The notes beneath the pieces were generated by a model that worked only from the letters and a program-made list of their open reading frames with translations, was not told where the DNA came from and did no database searches. Shown piece by piece: positions 26,701-35,221 of a DNA stretch of 64,000 bases. How positions within the stretch are numbered: position 1 is the stretch's first letter; each line of letters starts with the position of its first letter. Location: NCBI RefSeq assembly GCF_002531575.1, contig NZ_NWTI01000011.1, forward strand, positions 124,001-188,000, written 5' to 3'. A program made the translations under genes and the position numbers. Source of the DNA: Bradyrhizobium sp. Y36. GTDB lineage: Bacteria; Pseudomonadota; Alphaproteobacteria; Rhizobiales; Xanthobacteraceae.

Positions 26701-27055
26701 AAGTCACGGTCGAGCCGATGTAGCCGAAGCCGGCGCCCCGCGTCAGCAGGTCGATGTCGATGCCGCATTTGGCGGCATAATAGGCGATCGGCACGCCACA
26801 GCAGAAGATGATGAGGGAGACCACGAGGATGGCGGCGGTCGCGTTGGTGACGCCGTAGTTCAGGGTGATGGTGCCGCCGATCGCCTCCATCGCCAGGAAC
26901 GAGATCGCGCCCAGCGCGGTGTTGGCAACCCGGGCGGCGGACCAGCGGCGCGCGCTCTTGGCGGTAAAGCGGAGCGCGTAGTCCTCCAGCGTCTGGTTGG
27001 CGACCCACTGGTTGTACTGGCGCCTGACGCGGTCTATTCGCTGCCGCCCTGCCAC
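23684..27055 (-). CDS. NCS1 permease-histidine kinase-receiver fusion (hybrid sensor kinase)
   Basis: A 1123-residue hybrid. Residues about 20-480 are a full NCS1 (nucleobase/hydantoin/allantoin-type) permease of about twelve membrane segments, with IGGTITLNYGVTNA near the start and QVKINVTNAYAGSIAW near 330. Residues 499-536 form a knuckle with nine cysteines (499, 500, 502, 514, 522, 525, 526, 532, 536). Two further membrane segments (about 570-590 and 608-628) and a coiled coil lead to a HisKA domain with phospho-acceptor His682 (SHELRSP), an ATPase domain (INLLSNAIKFT, DTGPGI, GTGLGLTISR) and a receiver with Asp968 (LLDISMPAMDG). The C-terminal 80 residues are helical. GTG start with GGGAG upstream. 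The permease part probably acts as the ligand sensor; whether it also transports is unknown. Confidence 0.9.
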   Translation of the reverse strand: MAGRQRIDRVRRQYNQWVANQTLEDYALRFTAKSARRWSAARVANTALGAISFLAMEAIGGTITLNYGVTNATAAILVVSLIIFCCGVPIAYYAAKCGIDIDLLTRGAGFGYIGSTVTSLIYASFTFIFFAIEAVILASALEMCFGIPRPIGYLISAVVIIPLVAYGITLISRFQLWTQPLWIVLHIIPFAAIAWHNPHSFTEWRKFAGEHGDLSGHFDLLLFGVAASVVFSLVAQIGEQVDFLRFLPRDRRASRASWWLALMSAGPGWIVLGALKLLAGSFLAFFALSHGVPPEEAAEPAHMYLEAFRYVLSQPDLALALTGTFVILSQVKINVTNAYAGSIAWSNFFSRLTHSHPGRVVWLVFNVIVALLLMEIGVYKALEQTLALYSNVAIAWVGALVADLVVNKPLGLRPQQIEFKRAHLYDVNPVGVGAMTIATIVSISAFYGLFGPTAKALSAFIALAVAFIAAPLIAWATDGRYYIARKPKRSWQDLEAIQCCICEHAFEPEDMASCPAYAGPICSLCCSLDARCHDLCKPHARIQAQVSETLGKLMPQPIYARINSQLGHYVGVFVVSAGLVALVLGLIYLQTSASVHGENALVSDVLWKVFFSLSIIIGVVAWLFVLAQQSRRAAEAETRRQTALLIQEIDAHKRTDAELQRAKEVAESANLAKSRYVVGLSHELRSPLNAISGYAQLLEQDTTLSTKPRDQVRVVRRSADHLSGLIDGILDISKIEAGRLYLSRDEVRLSEFLDQLVGMFRLQAAAKGIDFVFRRPSYLPVVVYADEKRLRQVLINLLSNAIKFTQTGSVQFVVHYRSPVAEFEVIDTGPGIRGDDLERIFAPFERGALGVSQPQTGTGLGLTISRLLAGVMGGDIKVTSTVGTGSTFKVKILLSEVTNPQRIAPVEAPISGYQGARKTILITDDDPVHRDLLREVLTPLGFILLSAPDGPGCLALAQHCRPDLFLLDISMPAMDGWSVAEALRASGHHQARILMVSASALEAHGTPLAQTFHDGYLMKPIDIPRLLETIRQLLRIEWQYGPDDIAVSFWRPESGSKPPARHIEALIGLGQIGYVKGIQLKLDEIGSEHPEHADFVAQMRSLVDRFDLDLYMATLKTLHAHEH

Positions 27056-27226
27056 GCTCTACCCCACTCCCGATACGGACCCCGAGCCCTCGCAAATTCC
27101 GTACCAAAAGCCTACGTCGGCATTTTGCGGTGCAGTATACGCGATCTTGCGTATGCTTCCGCTGCCCAGATCCGAGCCATCCTCACGGCGCCAATCGCGT
27201 GTTCTCGAACAAAAAGTGGGGTGCTC
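27056..27226. promoter_or_regulatory. Divergent control region between the sensor kinase and amide operon, with inverted repeats
   Basis: The 171-base gap separates the kinase gene from the amide transporter operon and must contain both promoters. Two inverted repeats stand out: ATACGC-GATCTT-GCGTAT at 27137-27154, and TACGGA (27074-27079) with TCCGTA (27098-27103). Either could bind the LuxR-type response regulator encoded next door. The first, 72 bases before the start of the transporter gene, is well placed for an activator site. No boxes can be assigned with confidence. Confidence 0.45.
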
Positions 27227-28486
27227 ATGTCGGACGAAGCAAATAAGGGCCTGTTGTCGCCGCTTCGGCGCAAACTATTGATGGGAATGGCCGCCGTGCC
27301 GGCCATCACGATGCTGCCGCGGGGGGCATTTGCCCAGGCCCCGGCGACCTCGGCGGTCAACACCACGGGCCTTGCCGTCACCGACACCGAAGTGACGGTC
27401 GGCATCCTGCACTCGGCGACCGGCACCATGGCCATCTCCGAAACCGGCTCGATCCAGGCCGAAAAGCTCGCGATCGAGCAGATCAACGCCGCCGGCGGCG
27501 TGCTCGGGCGCAAGATCAAGTTCATCCAGGAAGACGGCGCCAGCGATTGGCCGACTTTCGCGGAAAAGGCCAAGAAGCTCCTGGTCAACGACAAGGTCGC
27601 CGCGATCATGGGCTGCTGGACCTCGGCCTCGCGCAAGGCGGTGCTGCCGGTCGTCGAGCAATATAACGGCATGCTCTACTATCCGACCTTCTATGAAGGT
27701 CTCGAGCAATCCAAGAACGTCATCTACACTGGCCAGGAAGCGACCCAGCAGATCCTCGCCGGCCTGAACTGGATCGCCAAGGAGAAGAGCGCCAAATCGT
27801 TCTTCTTCATCGGCTCCGACTACATCTGGCCGCGCACCTCGAACAAGATCGCGCGCAAGCACGTCGAAAACGTGCTGAAGGGCAAGGTTGTCGGCGAGGA
27901 ATATTATCCGCTCGGCAACACCCAGTTCAATTCTGTCATCAACAAGATCAAGCTGACCAAGCCCGACGTCATCTTCACCGACGTCGTCGGCGGCTCGAAC
28001 GTCGCGTTCTACAAGCAGCTCAAGGCCGCGGGCATCGACCTCTCCAAGCAGGCGCTGCTGACCATCTCGGTGACCGAAGACGAAATCGACGGCATCGGCG
28101 GCGAGAACATCGCGGGCGCTTATGCCTGCATGAAGTACTTCCAGTCGCTCGACAATGCCAACAACAAGGCCTTCGTGTCCGCGTTCAAGAAGATGTGGGG
28201 CGAGAAGACCGTCATCGGAGACGTCACCCAGGCTGCCTATCTCGGCCCGTGGCTGTGGAAATTGACGGTCGAGAAGGCCGGCTCCTTCGACGTCGACAAG
28301 ATCGCCGCGGCCTCGCCGGGCGTCGAGTTCAAGGGCGCGCCGGAAGGCTATGTGCGCATCCACGAGAACCATCACCTCTGGTCGAAGACCCGCGTGGGCC
28401 GCGCCAAGCTCGATGGCCAGTTCGAGCTGATCTACGAGACCGCCGATCTCGTCGAGCCGGATCCGTTCCCCAAGGGCTACCAGTAA
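27227..28486 (+). CDS. urtA: Urea/short-chain amide ABC transporter substrate-binding protein (UrtA/FmdD type)
   Basis: A periplasmic binding protein of 419 residues. The N-terminus has a Tat-like signal (LRRKLLMGMAAVPAITMLPR, cleavage near AFAQA). The mature part opens with VTDTEVTVGILHSATGTMAI and has MGCWTSASRKAVLPVVEQYN and LLYYP-like MLYYPTFYEGLEQSKNVIY, the strongly conserved features of UrtA-type urea binders. The same family includes FmdD, which serves short-chain amides in methylotrophs. The downstream amidases and the lack of urease favour amides here. First gene of an operon with the permeases, ATPases, fmdA, fmdB and amiE. Confidence 0.88.
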   Translation: MSDEANKGLLSPLRRKLLMGMAAVPAITMLPRGAFAQAPATSAVNTTGLAVTDTEVTVGILHSATGTMAISETGSIQAEKLAIEQINAAGGVLGRKIKFIQEDGASDWPTFAEKAKKLLVNDKVAAIMGCWTSASRKAVLPVVEQYNGMLYYPTFYEGLEQSKNVIYTGQEATQQILAGLNWIAKEKSAKSFFFIGSDYIWPRTSNKIARKHVENVLKGKVVGEEYYPLGNTQFNSVINKIKLTKPDVIFTDVVGGSNVAFYKQLKAAGIDLSKQALLTISVTEDEIDGIGGENIAGAYACMKYFQSLDNANNKAFVSAFKKMWGEKTVIGDVTQAAYLGPWLWKLTVEKAGSFDVDKIAAASPGVEFKGAPEGYVRIHENHHLWSKTRVGRAKLDGQFELIYETADLVEPDPFPKGYQ

Positions 28487-28635
28487 GGCGCCTGCCAGTA
28501 AGGGACGCGGCGTCCGCCGCACCTTCCCTCACGACCAACCCGCTCCCTGGCGTGGATCGCAAGTCCATGCCGCAAGACCCCGCGTCGCGACTCTGCATCG
28601 CGACGCGGGACCCTTATCCCCGACGGAGGACATCG

Positions 28636-29562
28636 ATGTTCGGCGACTATTCGCTTGGTGATCTCGGCTCCATCTTCGTCATGCAGGGCTTTGCCGGACT
28701 GATCCTGTTCTCGGTCTATGTCCTGATGGCCCTGGGGCTCGCCATCATCTTCGGCCAGATGGGCGTCATCAACATGGCCCATGGCGAGTTCATGATCCTC
28801 GGGGCCTACGTCACCTGGATGACCTCCAACCTGTTCCAGGCCTATTTGCCGAGCCTGTTCGCCGGCTACTTCTTCCTCGCGATGATCCTGGCCTTTCTCG
28901 CATCGGGCGCGCTGGGAATGCTGGTGGAATGGGCGCTGATCCGGCACCTCTACAAGCGCCCGCTCGATACGCTGCTCGCCACCTGGGGCCTCAGCCTGAT
29001 GCTGCAGCAGGCCTATCGTTCCGTGTTCGGCGCGCGCGAGGTCGGCGTCGAGCTGCCGCAATGGATGCTCGGCTCGTTGCATGTGACGGACAGCATCGAG
29101 GTGCCGATCAACGGCGTCTTCGTGATGTGCCTCACCCTGCTCATCACCATCTCCGTCGCCTACGTCCTCTACATGTCGCGCTGGGGCCGCCAGGTGCGCG
29201 CCGTCGTGCAGAACCGCATCATGGCCGGCGCCGTCGGCATCAACACCGAGAAGGTCGATCGCCTCACCTTCGGACTCGGTTGCGGCATCGCGGGGGTCGC
29301 CGGCAGCGCCTTCACCATGATCGGTTCGACCGGACCGACGTCGGGACAGCTCTACATCGTCGATACCTTCCTGGTCGTCGTGTTCGGCGGCGCCGCCAGC
29401 CTGCTCGGCACCATCGCCTCCGCCTTCTCGATCTCGCAGACGCAATCGACGCTCGAATTCTTCATGTCGGGCTCGATGGCCAAGGTGCTCACGCTGCTCG
29501 CGGTGGTCGGCATCCTGATGCTGCGGCCGCAGGGTCTCTTCGCCCTCAAGGTTCGCAAATAA
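28636..29562 (+). CDS. urtB: ABC transporter permease, UrtB/LivH type
   Basis: An inner-membrane permease of 308 residues with about eight membrane segments. The LivH-family block GLAIIFGQMGVINMAHGEFMILGAYV is at residues 34-60, and VRAVVQNRIMAGAVGINTEKVDRLTFGLGCGIAGVAG is the coupling-helix region that contacts the ATPases. ATG at 28636 follows GACGGAGGACATCG, a good ribosome binding site. It starts 149 bases after the binding protein gene and ends 17 bases before the second permease gene. Confidence 0.9.
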   Translation: MFGDYSLGDLGSIFVMQGFAGLILFSVYVLMALGLAIIFGQMGVINMAHGEFMILGAYVTWMTSNLFQAYLPSLFAGYFFLAMILAFLASGALGMLVEWALIRHLYKRPLDTLLATWGLSLMLQQAYRSVFGAREVGVELPQWMLGSLHVTDSIEVPINGVFVMCLTLLITISVAYVLYMSRWGRQVRAVVQNRIMAGAVGINTEKVDRLTFGLGCGIAGVAGSAFTMIGSTGPTSGQLYIVDTFLVVVFGGAASLLGTIASAFSISQTQSTLEFFMSGSMAKVLTLLAVVGILMLRPQGLFALKVRK

Positions 29563-29579
29563 CGGGAAGCAGGCAAGTC

Positions 29580-30722
29580 ATGATCATCAACTCACGCTTC
29601 TTCAATCGATCCGAACTCATGGGCTTCATTGCCCTGGCCGCGGTGCTGTTCGTGATCCTGCCGCTGACGCTCGACGTGTTCCGCCTCAATCTGGTCGCGA
29701 AATACCTGACCTACGCCTTCGTCGCGCTCGGCCTCGTGCTGTGCTGGGGCTATGGCGGCATCTTGAGCCTGGGGCAGGGCGTGTTCTTCGGCCTCGGCGG
29801 CTATTGCATGGCGATGTTCCTCAAGCTCGAGGCCTCGAGCGTCGAGAACACCAAGATCCAGTCGACGCCCGGCATCCCCGATTTCATGGACTGGAATCAG
29901 ATCACGGCGCTGCCGTTGTTCTGGCAGCCGTTCCACAGCCTTACCTTCACCATCCTCGCCATCATCCTGGTTCCCGGCCTGTTCGCCCTGATCATCGGCA
30001 CGGCGATGTTCAAGCGTCGCGTCGGCGGCACCTATTTCGCGATCATCACCCAGGCCGTCGCCGCCATCCTCACCATCCTGATCGTCGGCCAGCAGGGCTA
30101 TACCGGCGGCATCAACGGCATGACCGATCTGCGTACGCTCAAGGGCTGGGACATCCGGCCCGACCACGCCAAGATCATCCTGTACTTCGTCGAGGTGGTG
30201 CTGCTGTTCGCCTGCATCGGCATCGCGCAGTTCATCCGCCTGACCAAGCTTGGTCGCATTCTGGTGGCGATGCGCGAGCAGGAGGATCGGGTTCGCTTCT
30301 CCGGTTACAGCGTCGCCAATTTCAAGATCTTTGCCTTCTGCATGGCGGCGGTCTTCGCCGCGATCGGCGGCGCCATGTTCGCGCTCAATGTCGGTTTCAT
30401 GTCGCCGTCCTTCGTCGGCATCGTGCCGTCGATCGAGATGGTGATCTACACCGCGGTCGGCGGGCGCATGTCGATCTTCGGCGCGATCTGGGGCGCCATC
30501 CTGGTGAATTTTGCCAAGACCAGCCTGTCGGAATCCTTCCCGCAACTCTGGCTGTTCGGTCTCGGTGCGCTGTTCATCGCGGTCGTGCTCGCCTTCCCGA
30601 ACGGTCTATCCGGGCTGTGGGCCGACTATGTGCAGCCGCGCATCGATCGGCTGTTCGCCTCGCGCAAGTCGAAGTCGGACTGGAACGGCAATTCGGTCGC
30701 CGACGGCGCGCCGGCAGAGTGA
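29580..30722 (+). CDS. urtC: ABC transporter permease, UrtC/LivM type
   Basis: The second inner-membrane permease, 380 residues, about nine to ten membrane segments. The LivM hallmark WGYGGILSLGQGVFFGLGGYCMAM is near residue 55, RVGGTYFAIITQAVAAIL near 140 and the coupling region MREQEDRVRFSGYSVANFKIFAFCMAA near 235. ATG at 29580 is preceded by GGGAAGCAGGCAAGTC. Size and order match UrtC, which forms a heterodimer with the preceding permease. The tail after residue 355 is hydrophilic. Confidence 0.9.
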   Translation: MIINSRFFNRSELMGFIALAAVLFVILPLTLDVFRLNLVAKYLTYAFVALGLVLCWGYGGILSLGQGVFFGLGGYCMAMFLKLEASSVENTKIQSTPGIPDFMDWNQITALPLFWQPFHSLTFTILAIILVPGLFALIIGTAMFKRRVGGTYFAIITQAVAAILTILIVGQQGYTGGINGMTDLRTLKGWDIRPDHAKIILYFVEVVLLFACIGIAQFIRLTKLGRILVAMREQEDRVRFSGYSVANFKIFAFCMAAVFAAIGGAMFALNVGFMSPSFVGIVPSIEMVIYTAVGGRMSIFGAIWGAILVNFAKTSLSESFPQLWLFGLGALFIAVVLAFPNGLSGLWADYVQPRIDRLFASRKSKSDWNGNSVADGAPAE

Positions 30723-30732
30723 GGAGGTGAGC

Positions 30733-31488
<756 letters not shown>

Positions 31489-31535
31489 CGCATGATCCCG
31501 GAACGTGGAGTCCGGTTTCCGAACAAGATCATGCG
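31489..31535. repeat. CGCATGATC palindromic element inside the operon
   Basis: CGCATGATC (31489-31497) and GATCATGCG (31527-31535) are perfect 9-base inverted ends; the inner GGAA...TTCC arms extend the fold. It begins immediately after the stop of the first ATPase gene and ends 20 bases before the next ATG, so the transcript carries a hairpin between the two ATPase genes. A degenerate copy is at 14277-14320. Confidence 0.8.
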
Positions 31536-31555
31536 TAAGAAATAAGGAGCGCGTC

Positions 31556-32245
31556 ATGCTGGCAATTTCCGATCTCCATGTCGCTTACGGCCAGAGCGAG
31601 GTGCTGCACGGGCTCAACGTCAAGGTTGCGCCCAACGAGATCGTCGCGATCATGGGCCGCAACGGCATGGGCAAGACCACGCTGATGAAGTCTCTCATGG
31701 GCATCCTGCCCGCGAAGAGCGGATCGGTGACCATGGACGGCGCCGAGCTCGGCGGCCTCAAGAGTTATGAGCGCGTCGCCAAGGGCCTCGCCTACGTACC
31801 GCAGGGCCGCATGATCTTCTCCACCATGACCGTGAAGGAGAACATCGAGACCGGCCTCGTCGTCGCGGGCGAATCCGAGGTGCCGGGCGACATCTACGAG
31901 CTCTTTCCGGTTCTGCTGGAGATGAAGGGCCGCCGCGGCGGCAATCTCTCCGGCGGCCAGCAGCAGCAGCTCGCCATTGCCCGCGCGCTTGCGACCAAGC
32001 CGAAGGTGCTGCTGCTGGACGAGCCGACCGAAGGCATCCAGCCCTCGATCATCAAGGACATGGCGCGCACGCTCAAGCGCATCCGCGACGAAAAGGGGCT
32101 CTCGATCGTCGTCTCCGAGCAGGTCCTGAGCTTCGCCCTCGAGATCGCCGACCGGGTGCTGGTGATCGAGAACGGCGAGATCGTGCGTGACGATCCGCGC
32201 GACGCCGTCGATGCCGCGCAGGTCTCGAAATATCTGTCCGTCTAA
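31556..32245 (+). CDS. urtE: ABC transporter ATP-binding protein, UrtE/LivF type
   Basis: The second ATPase, 229 residues. Walker A GRNGMGKTT, the YVPQGRMIFSTMTVKENIETG block typical of LivF/UrtE, signature LSGGQQQQLAIARAL, Walker B VLLLDEPTEGIQPSII and the H-loop region where the usual His is replaced (VSEQVLSFAL), which is normal for this subfamily. Ribosome binding site AAGGAGC seven bases before the ATG. The formamidase gene starts 28 bases later. Confidence 0.92.
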   Translation: MLAISDLHVAYGQSEVLHGLNVKVAPNEIVAIMGRNGMGKTTLMKSLMGILPAKSGSVTMDGAELGGLKSYERVAKGLAYVPQGRMIFSTMTVKENIETGLVVAGESEVPGDIYELFPVLLEMKGRRGGNLSGGQQQQLAIARALATKPKVLLLDEPTEGIQPSIIKDMARTLKRIRDEKGLSIVVSEQVLSFALEIADRVLVIENGEIVRDDPRDAVDAAQVSKYLSV

Positions 32246-32273
32246 CCAACCGTAGTCAAAGGGGAGCATCTCG

Positions 32274-33503
32274 ATGCCAGAGACACTGATCAAGGTCGAT
32301 CTCACCAAGTCGGCCTATGAAAATGACATGGTGCATAACCGCTGGCACCCCGACATTCCGATCGTGGCCTGGGTCAACCCCGGCGACGATTTCATCATCG
32401 AGACCTATGACTGGACCGGCGGCTTCATCAAGAACAACGATTCCGCCGACGACGTGCGCGACATTGACCTGTCGATCGTGCACTTCCTGTCCGGCCCGAT
32501 CGGCGTCAAGGGCGCCGAGCCCGGCGATCTCCTCGTCGTCGACCTGCTCGACGTCGGCCCGATGAAGGAGAGCCTGTGGGGCTTCAACGGCTTCTTCTCC
32601 AAGCAGAATGGCGGCGGCTTCCTGACCGACCATTTCCCGCTGGCGCAGAAGTCGATCTGGGACATCAAGGGCCTCTACACCTCGTCGCGCCATGTGCCCG
32701 GCGTCAACTTCGCCGGCCTGATCCATCCCGGCCTGATCGGCTGTCTGCCCGATCCGAAGATGCTGGAGACCTGGAACAAGCGCGAGGCCGAGCTGATCTC
32801 GACCAACCCGACCCGCGTGCCGGGCCTTGCCAACCCACCGTTCGCGGCGACAGCCCATGGCGGCCGCGCCAAGGGCGACGTGAAGGCCAAGATCGGCGCC
32901 GAGGGCGCGCGCACCGTGCCGCCGCGCGAGCATGGCGGCAATTGCGACATCAAGGATCTCTCGCGCGGCTCGAAGATCTACTTCCCGGTCTATGTGCCGG
33001 GCGCCGGCCTGTCGATGGGCGACCTGCATTTCAGCCAGGGCGATGGCGAGATCACCTTCTGCGGCGCCATCGAGATGGCGGGCTGGCTGCATCTGAAGGT
33101 CGAGGTGATCAAGGACGGCATGTCGAAATACGGCATCAAGAATCCGATCTTCAAGCCGTCGCCGATCACGCCGAACTACAAGGACTACCTGATCTTCGAA
33201 GGCATCTCGGTGGACGAGGCCGGCAAGCAGCACTATCTCGACGTCCACATCGCCTATCGCCAGGCCTGTCTCAACGCCATCGAATACCTGAAGAAATTCG
33301 GCTATTCCGGCGCGCAGGCCTATTCGATCCTCGGCACCGCGCCGTGCCAGGGCCACATCTCCGGCGTGGTCGACGTGCCCAACGCCTGCGCCACGCTGTG
33401 GCTGCCGACGGAGATCTTCGACTTCGACGTGATGCCGTCGGCGGCTGGACCCATCAAGCACATCACCGGCGATATCCAGATGCCGATCTCGCCGGACAAG
33501 TGA
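32274..33503 (+). CDS. fmdA: Formamidase/acetamidase (FmdA family)
   Basis: Hydrolyses formamide or other short amides to ammonium and the acid in the cytoplasm. It has 409 residues, the full length of the FmdA/AmdA family. Typical blocks: MVHNRWHPDIPIVAWVNPGDD near residue 19, VHFLSGPIGVKGAEPGDLLVVDLLDVGP near 68, GIHPGLIG-like FAGLIHPGLIGCLPDP near 147, PPREHGGNCDIKDLSRGSKIYFPVYV near 215 and GLSMGDLHFSQGDGEITFCGAIEM near 243 (metal and substrate site region). The gene follows the transporter genes in the same operon, with AGGGGAGC upstream. Which amide is preferred cannot be read from sequence. Confidence 0.93.
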   Translation: MPETLIKVDLTKSAYENDMVHNRWHPDIPIVAWVNPGDDFIIETYDWTGGFIKNNDSADDVRDIDLSIVHFLSGPIGVKGAEPGDLLVVDLLDVGPMKESLWGFNGFFSKQNGGGFLTDHFPLAQKSIWDIKGLYTSSRHVPGVNFAGLIHPGLIGCLPDPKMLETWNKREAELISTNPTRVPGLANPPFAATAHGGRAKGDVKAKIGAEGARTVPPREHGGNCDIKDLSRGSKIYFPVYVPGAGLSMGDLHFSQGDGEITFCGAIEMAGWLHLKVEVIKDGMSKYGIKNPIFKPSPITPNYKDYLIFEGISVDEAGKQHYLDVHIAYRQACLNAIEYLKKFGYSGAQAYSILGTAPCQGHISGVVDVPNACATLWLPTEIFDFDVMPSAAGPIKHITGDIQMPISPDK

Positions 33504-33514
33504 CGACGGCGCTT

Positions 33515-33540
33515 CCTCTCCCCGTTCTTGCGGGGAGAGG
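33515..33540. repeat. CCTCTCCCCG hairpin between fmdA and fmdB
   Basis: CCTCTCCCCG - TTCTTG - CGGGGAGAGG, a perfect ten-base stem, 12 bases after the fmdA stop. No T-run follows, so it is more likely a stability element than a terminator. It is the intact form of the repeat at 1638-1661. Confidence 0.7.
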
Positions 33541-33580
33541 GGCTCCGCACACGCGCTCATCAAATGCGTAGGGATCAACA

Positions 33581-33958
33581 ATGCCGGTCTACGAATATCT
33601 CTGTGACGATTGCGGTCCGTTCAAGGATCTGCGCCCGATGGCGGAATGCGACGATCCGCAAAGCTGTCCGCATTGCGAGACCATGGCGCCGCGCGTCATT
33701 CTGACCGCGCCGAATTTCTTCTGCATGCCGTCAGACAAGCGCAAGGCGCACGCCGTCAACGAGCGCAGCTCGCACGCGCCGCAGACGCTGGCGCAATACA
33801 AGGCTTCGCACGGTCCCGGTTGCGGCTGCTGCTCGTCGGGCAAGACGGTGAAGGACAAGAGCTCGGCGGACAAGAAGAAGCCGGCGCGGCTGGTGACCAA
33901 GACGAAAAGCGGCGCCAAGGGCTTTCCGACGGCGCGCCCCTGGATGATCAGCCACTAA
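33581..33958 (+). CDS. fmdB: FmdB family zinc-ribbon protein
   Basis: A protein of 125 residues whose first 45 form the FmdB zinc ribbon: MPVYEYLCDDCG with CxxC, then CPHC, followed by RVILTAPNFFCMPSDK. A second Cys cluster (CGCCSSG) comes at about residue 83, and the last third is Lys-rich. In Methylophilus the homologue lies next to formamidase and was proposed to regulate it, but the biochemical role of the family is not established. It lies between fmdA and amiE in the operon. Confidence 0.88.
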   Translation: MPVYEYLCDDCGPFKDLRPMAECDDPQSCPHCETMAPRVILTAPNFFCMPSDKRKAHAVNERSSHAPQTLAQYKASHGPGCGCCSSGKTVKDKSSADKKKPARLVTKTKSGAKGFPTARPWMISH

Positions 33959-33994
33959 CGCACCTCAAACCAATAAAAGACAGGAGCGCCCAAC

Positions 33995-35035
33995 ATGCTT
34001 CACGGTGACATCTCCAGCAGCAACGACACGGTCGGCGTCGCGGTCGTCAATTACAAGATGCCCCGCCTGCACACCAAGGCCGAGGTGCTCGACAACGCCC
34101 GCAAGATCGCCGACATGATCGTCGGCATGAAGGTCGGCCTGCCCGGCATGGACCTGGTGATCTTCCCGGAATATTCCACGCAAGGCATCATGTACGACTC
34201 CAAGGAGATGTACGAGACGGCGTCCATGGTGCCGGGCGAGGAGACCGCGATTTTCGCCGAGGCCTGCCGCAAGGCGAAAGTGTGGGGCGTGTTCTCGCTG
34301 ACAGGCGAGCGCCACGAGGAGCATCCGCACAAGGCGCCCTACAACACCTTGATCCTGATGAACGACAAGGGCGAGATCGTCCAGAAATACCGCAAGATCA
34401 TGCCGTGGGTACCGATCGAGGGCTGGTATCCCGGCAATTGCACCTATGTCTCCGAGGGTCCGAAGGGCCTCAAGGTCAGCCTGATCATCTGCGACGACGG
34501 CAACTACCCGGAGATCTGGCGTGACTGCGCCATGAAGGGCGCCGAGCTGATCGTGCGCTGCCAGGGCTACATGTATCCGGCCAAGGAGCAGCAGGTCATG
34601 ATCTCCAAGGCGATGGCGTGGGCCAACAATGTCTATGTCGCGGTCGCCAACGCCGCCGGCTTCGACGGCGTCTATTCCTATTTCGGTCACTCCGCGATCA
34701 TCGGCTTCGACGGCCGCACGCTCGGCGAATGCGGCGAGGAGGATTACGGCATCCAATACGCGCAGCTGTCGAAACATCTGATCCGCGACGCGCGCCGCAA
34801 CGGCCAGTCGCAGAACCATCTCTACAAGCTGGTCCACCGCGGCTACACCGGCATGATCAATTCCGGCGACAGCCCGCGCGGTGTCGCGGCCTGCCCGTAT
34901 GATTTCTACAAGAACTGGATCAAGGATCCCGAGGGCACGCGGGACATGGTCGAGGCGATGACCCGCGCGACGCCGGGGACCGATGAATGTCCGATCGACG
35001 GCATCCCGAACGGGTCGTCGGCCTCGAATTATTGA
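33995..35035 (+). CDS. amiE: Aliphatic amidase (nitrilase superfamily)
   Basis: Hydrolyses short aliphatic amides such as acetamide and propionamide to ammonium and the acid. The 346-residue protein follows Pseudomonas AmiE almost position for position. The catalytic triad lies at the same numbers: Glu59 (IFPEYSTQG), Lys134 (KYRKIMPW) and Cys166 (SLIICDDGNYPEIW). RCQGYMYPAK and GVYSYFGHSAIIGFDGRTLGECG also match. Formamidase AmiF is a close relative, but the overall pattern is nearer to AmiE. Start ATG at 33995 has CAGGAGCGC upstream. It is the last gene of the amide operon. Confidence 0.94.
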   Translation: MLHGDISSSNDTVGVAVVNYKMPRLHTKAEVLDNARKIADMIVGMKVGLPGMDLVIFPEYSTQGIMYDSKEMYETASMVPGEETAIFAEACRKAKVWGVFSLTGERHEEHPHKAPYNTLILMNDKGEIVQKYRKIMPWVPIEGWYPGNCTYVSEGPKGLKVSLIICDDGNYPEIWRDCAMKGAELIVRCQGYMYPAKEQQVMISKAMAWANNVYVAVANAAGFDGVYSYFGHSAIIGFDGRTLGECGEEDYGIQYAQLSKHLIRDARRNGQSQNHLYKLVHRGYTGMINSGDSPRGVAACPYDFYKNWIKDPEGTRDMVEAMTRATPGTDECPIDGIPNGSSASNY

Positions 35036-35221
35036 GCTGCGTGCGATCCCCCTTTGATGCGCGGATTGGGAATTTCGCGGTGAAAACCGTGGCGCAGTTG
35101 CAACATGATCGCCGGATTCCGCCTTGGTTGCGGATCAAACGGGCGGGTCCGGCCGGTCCGTAGTTCTACGGGACCCCCTCATGGCCTAAGTTCCCTGCCG
35201 GAACTGGCTGGGGAGTGTGGC

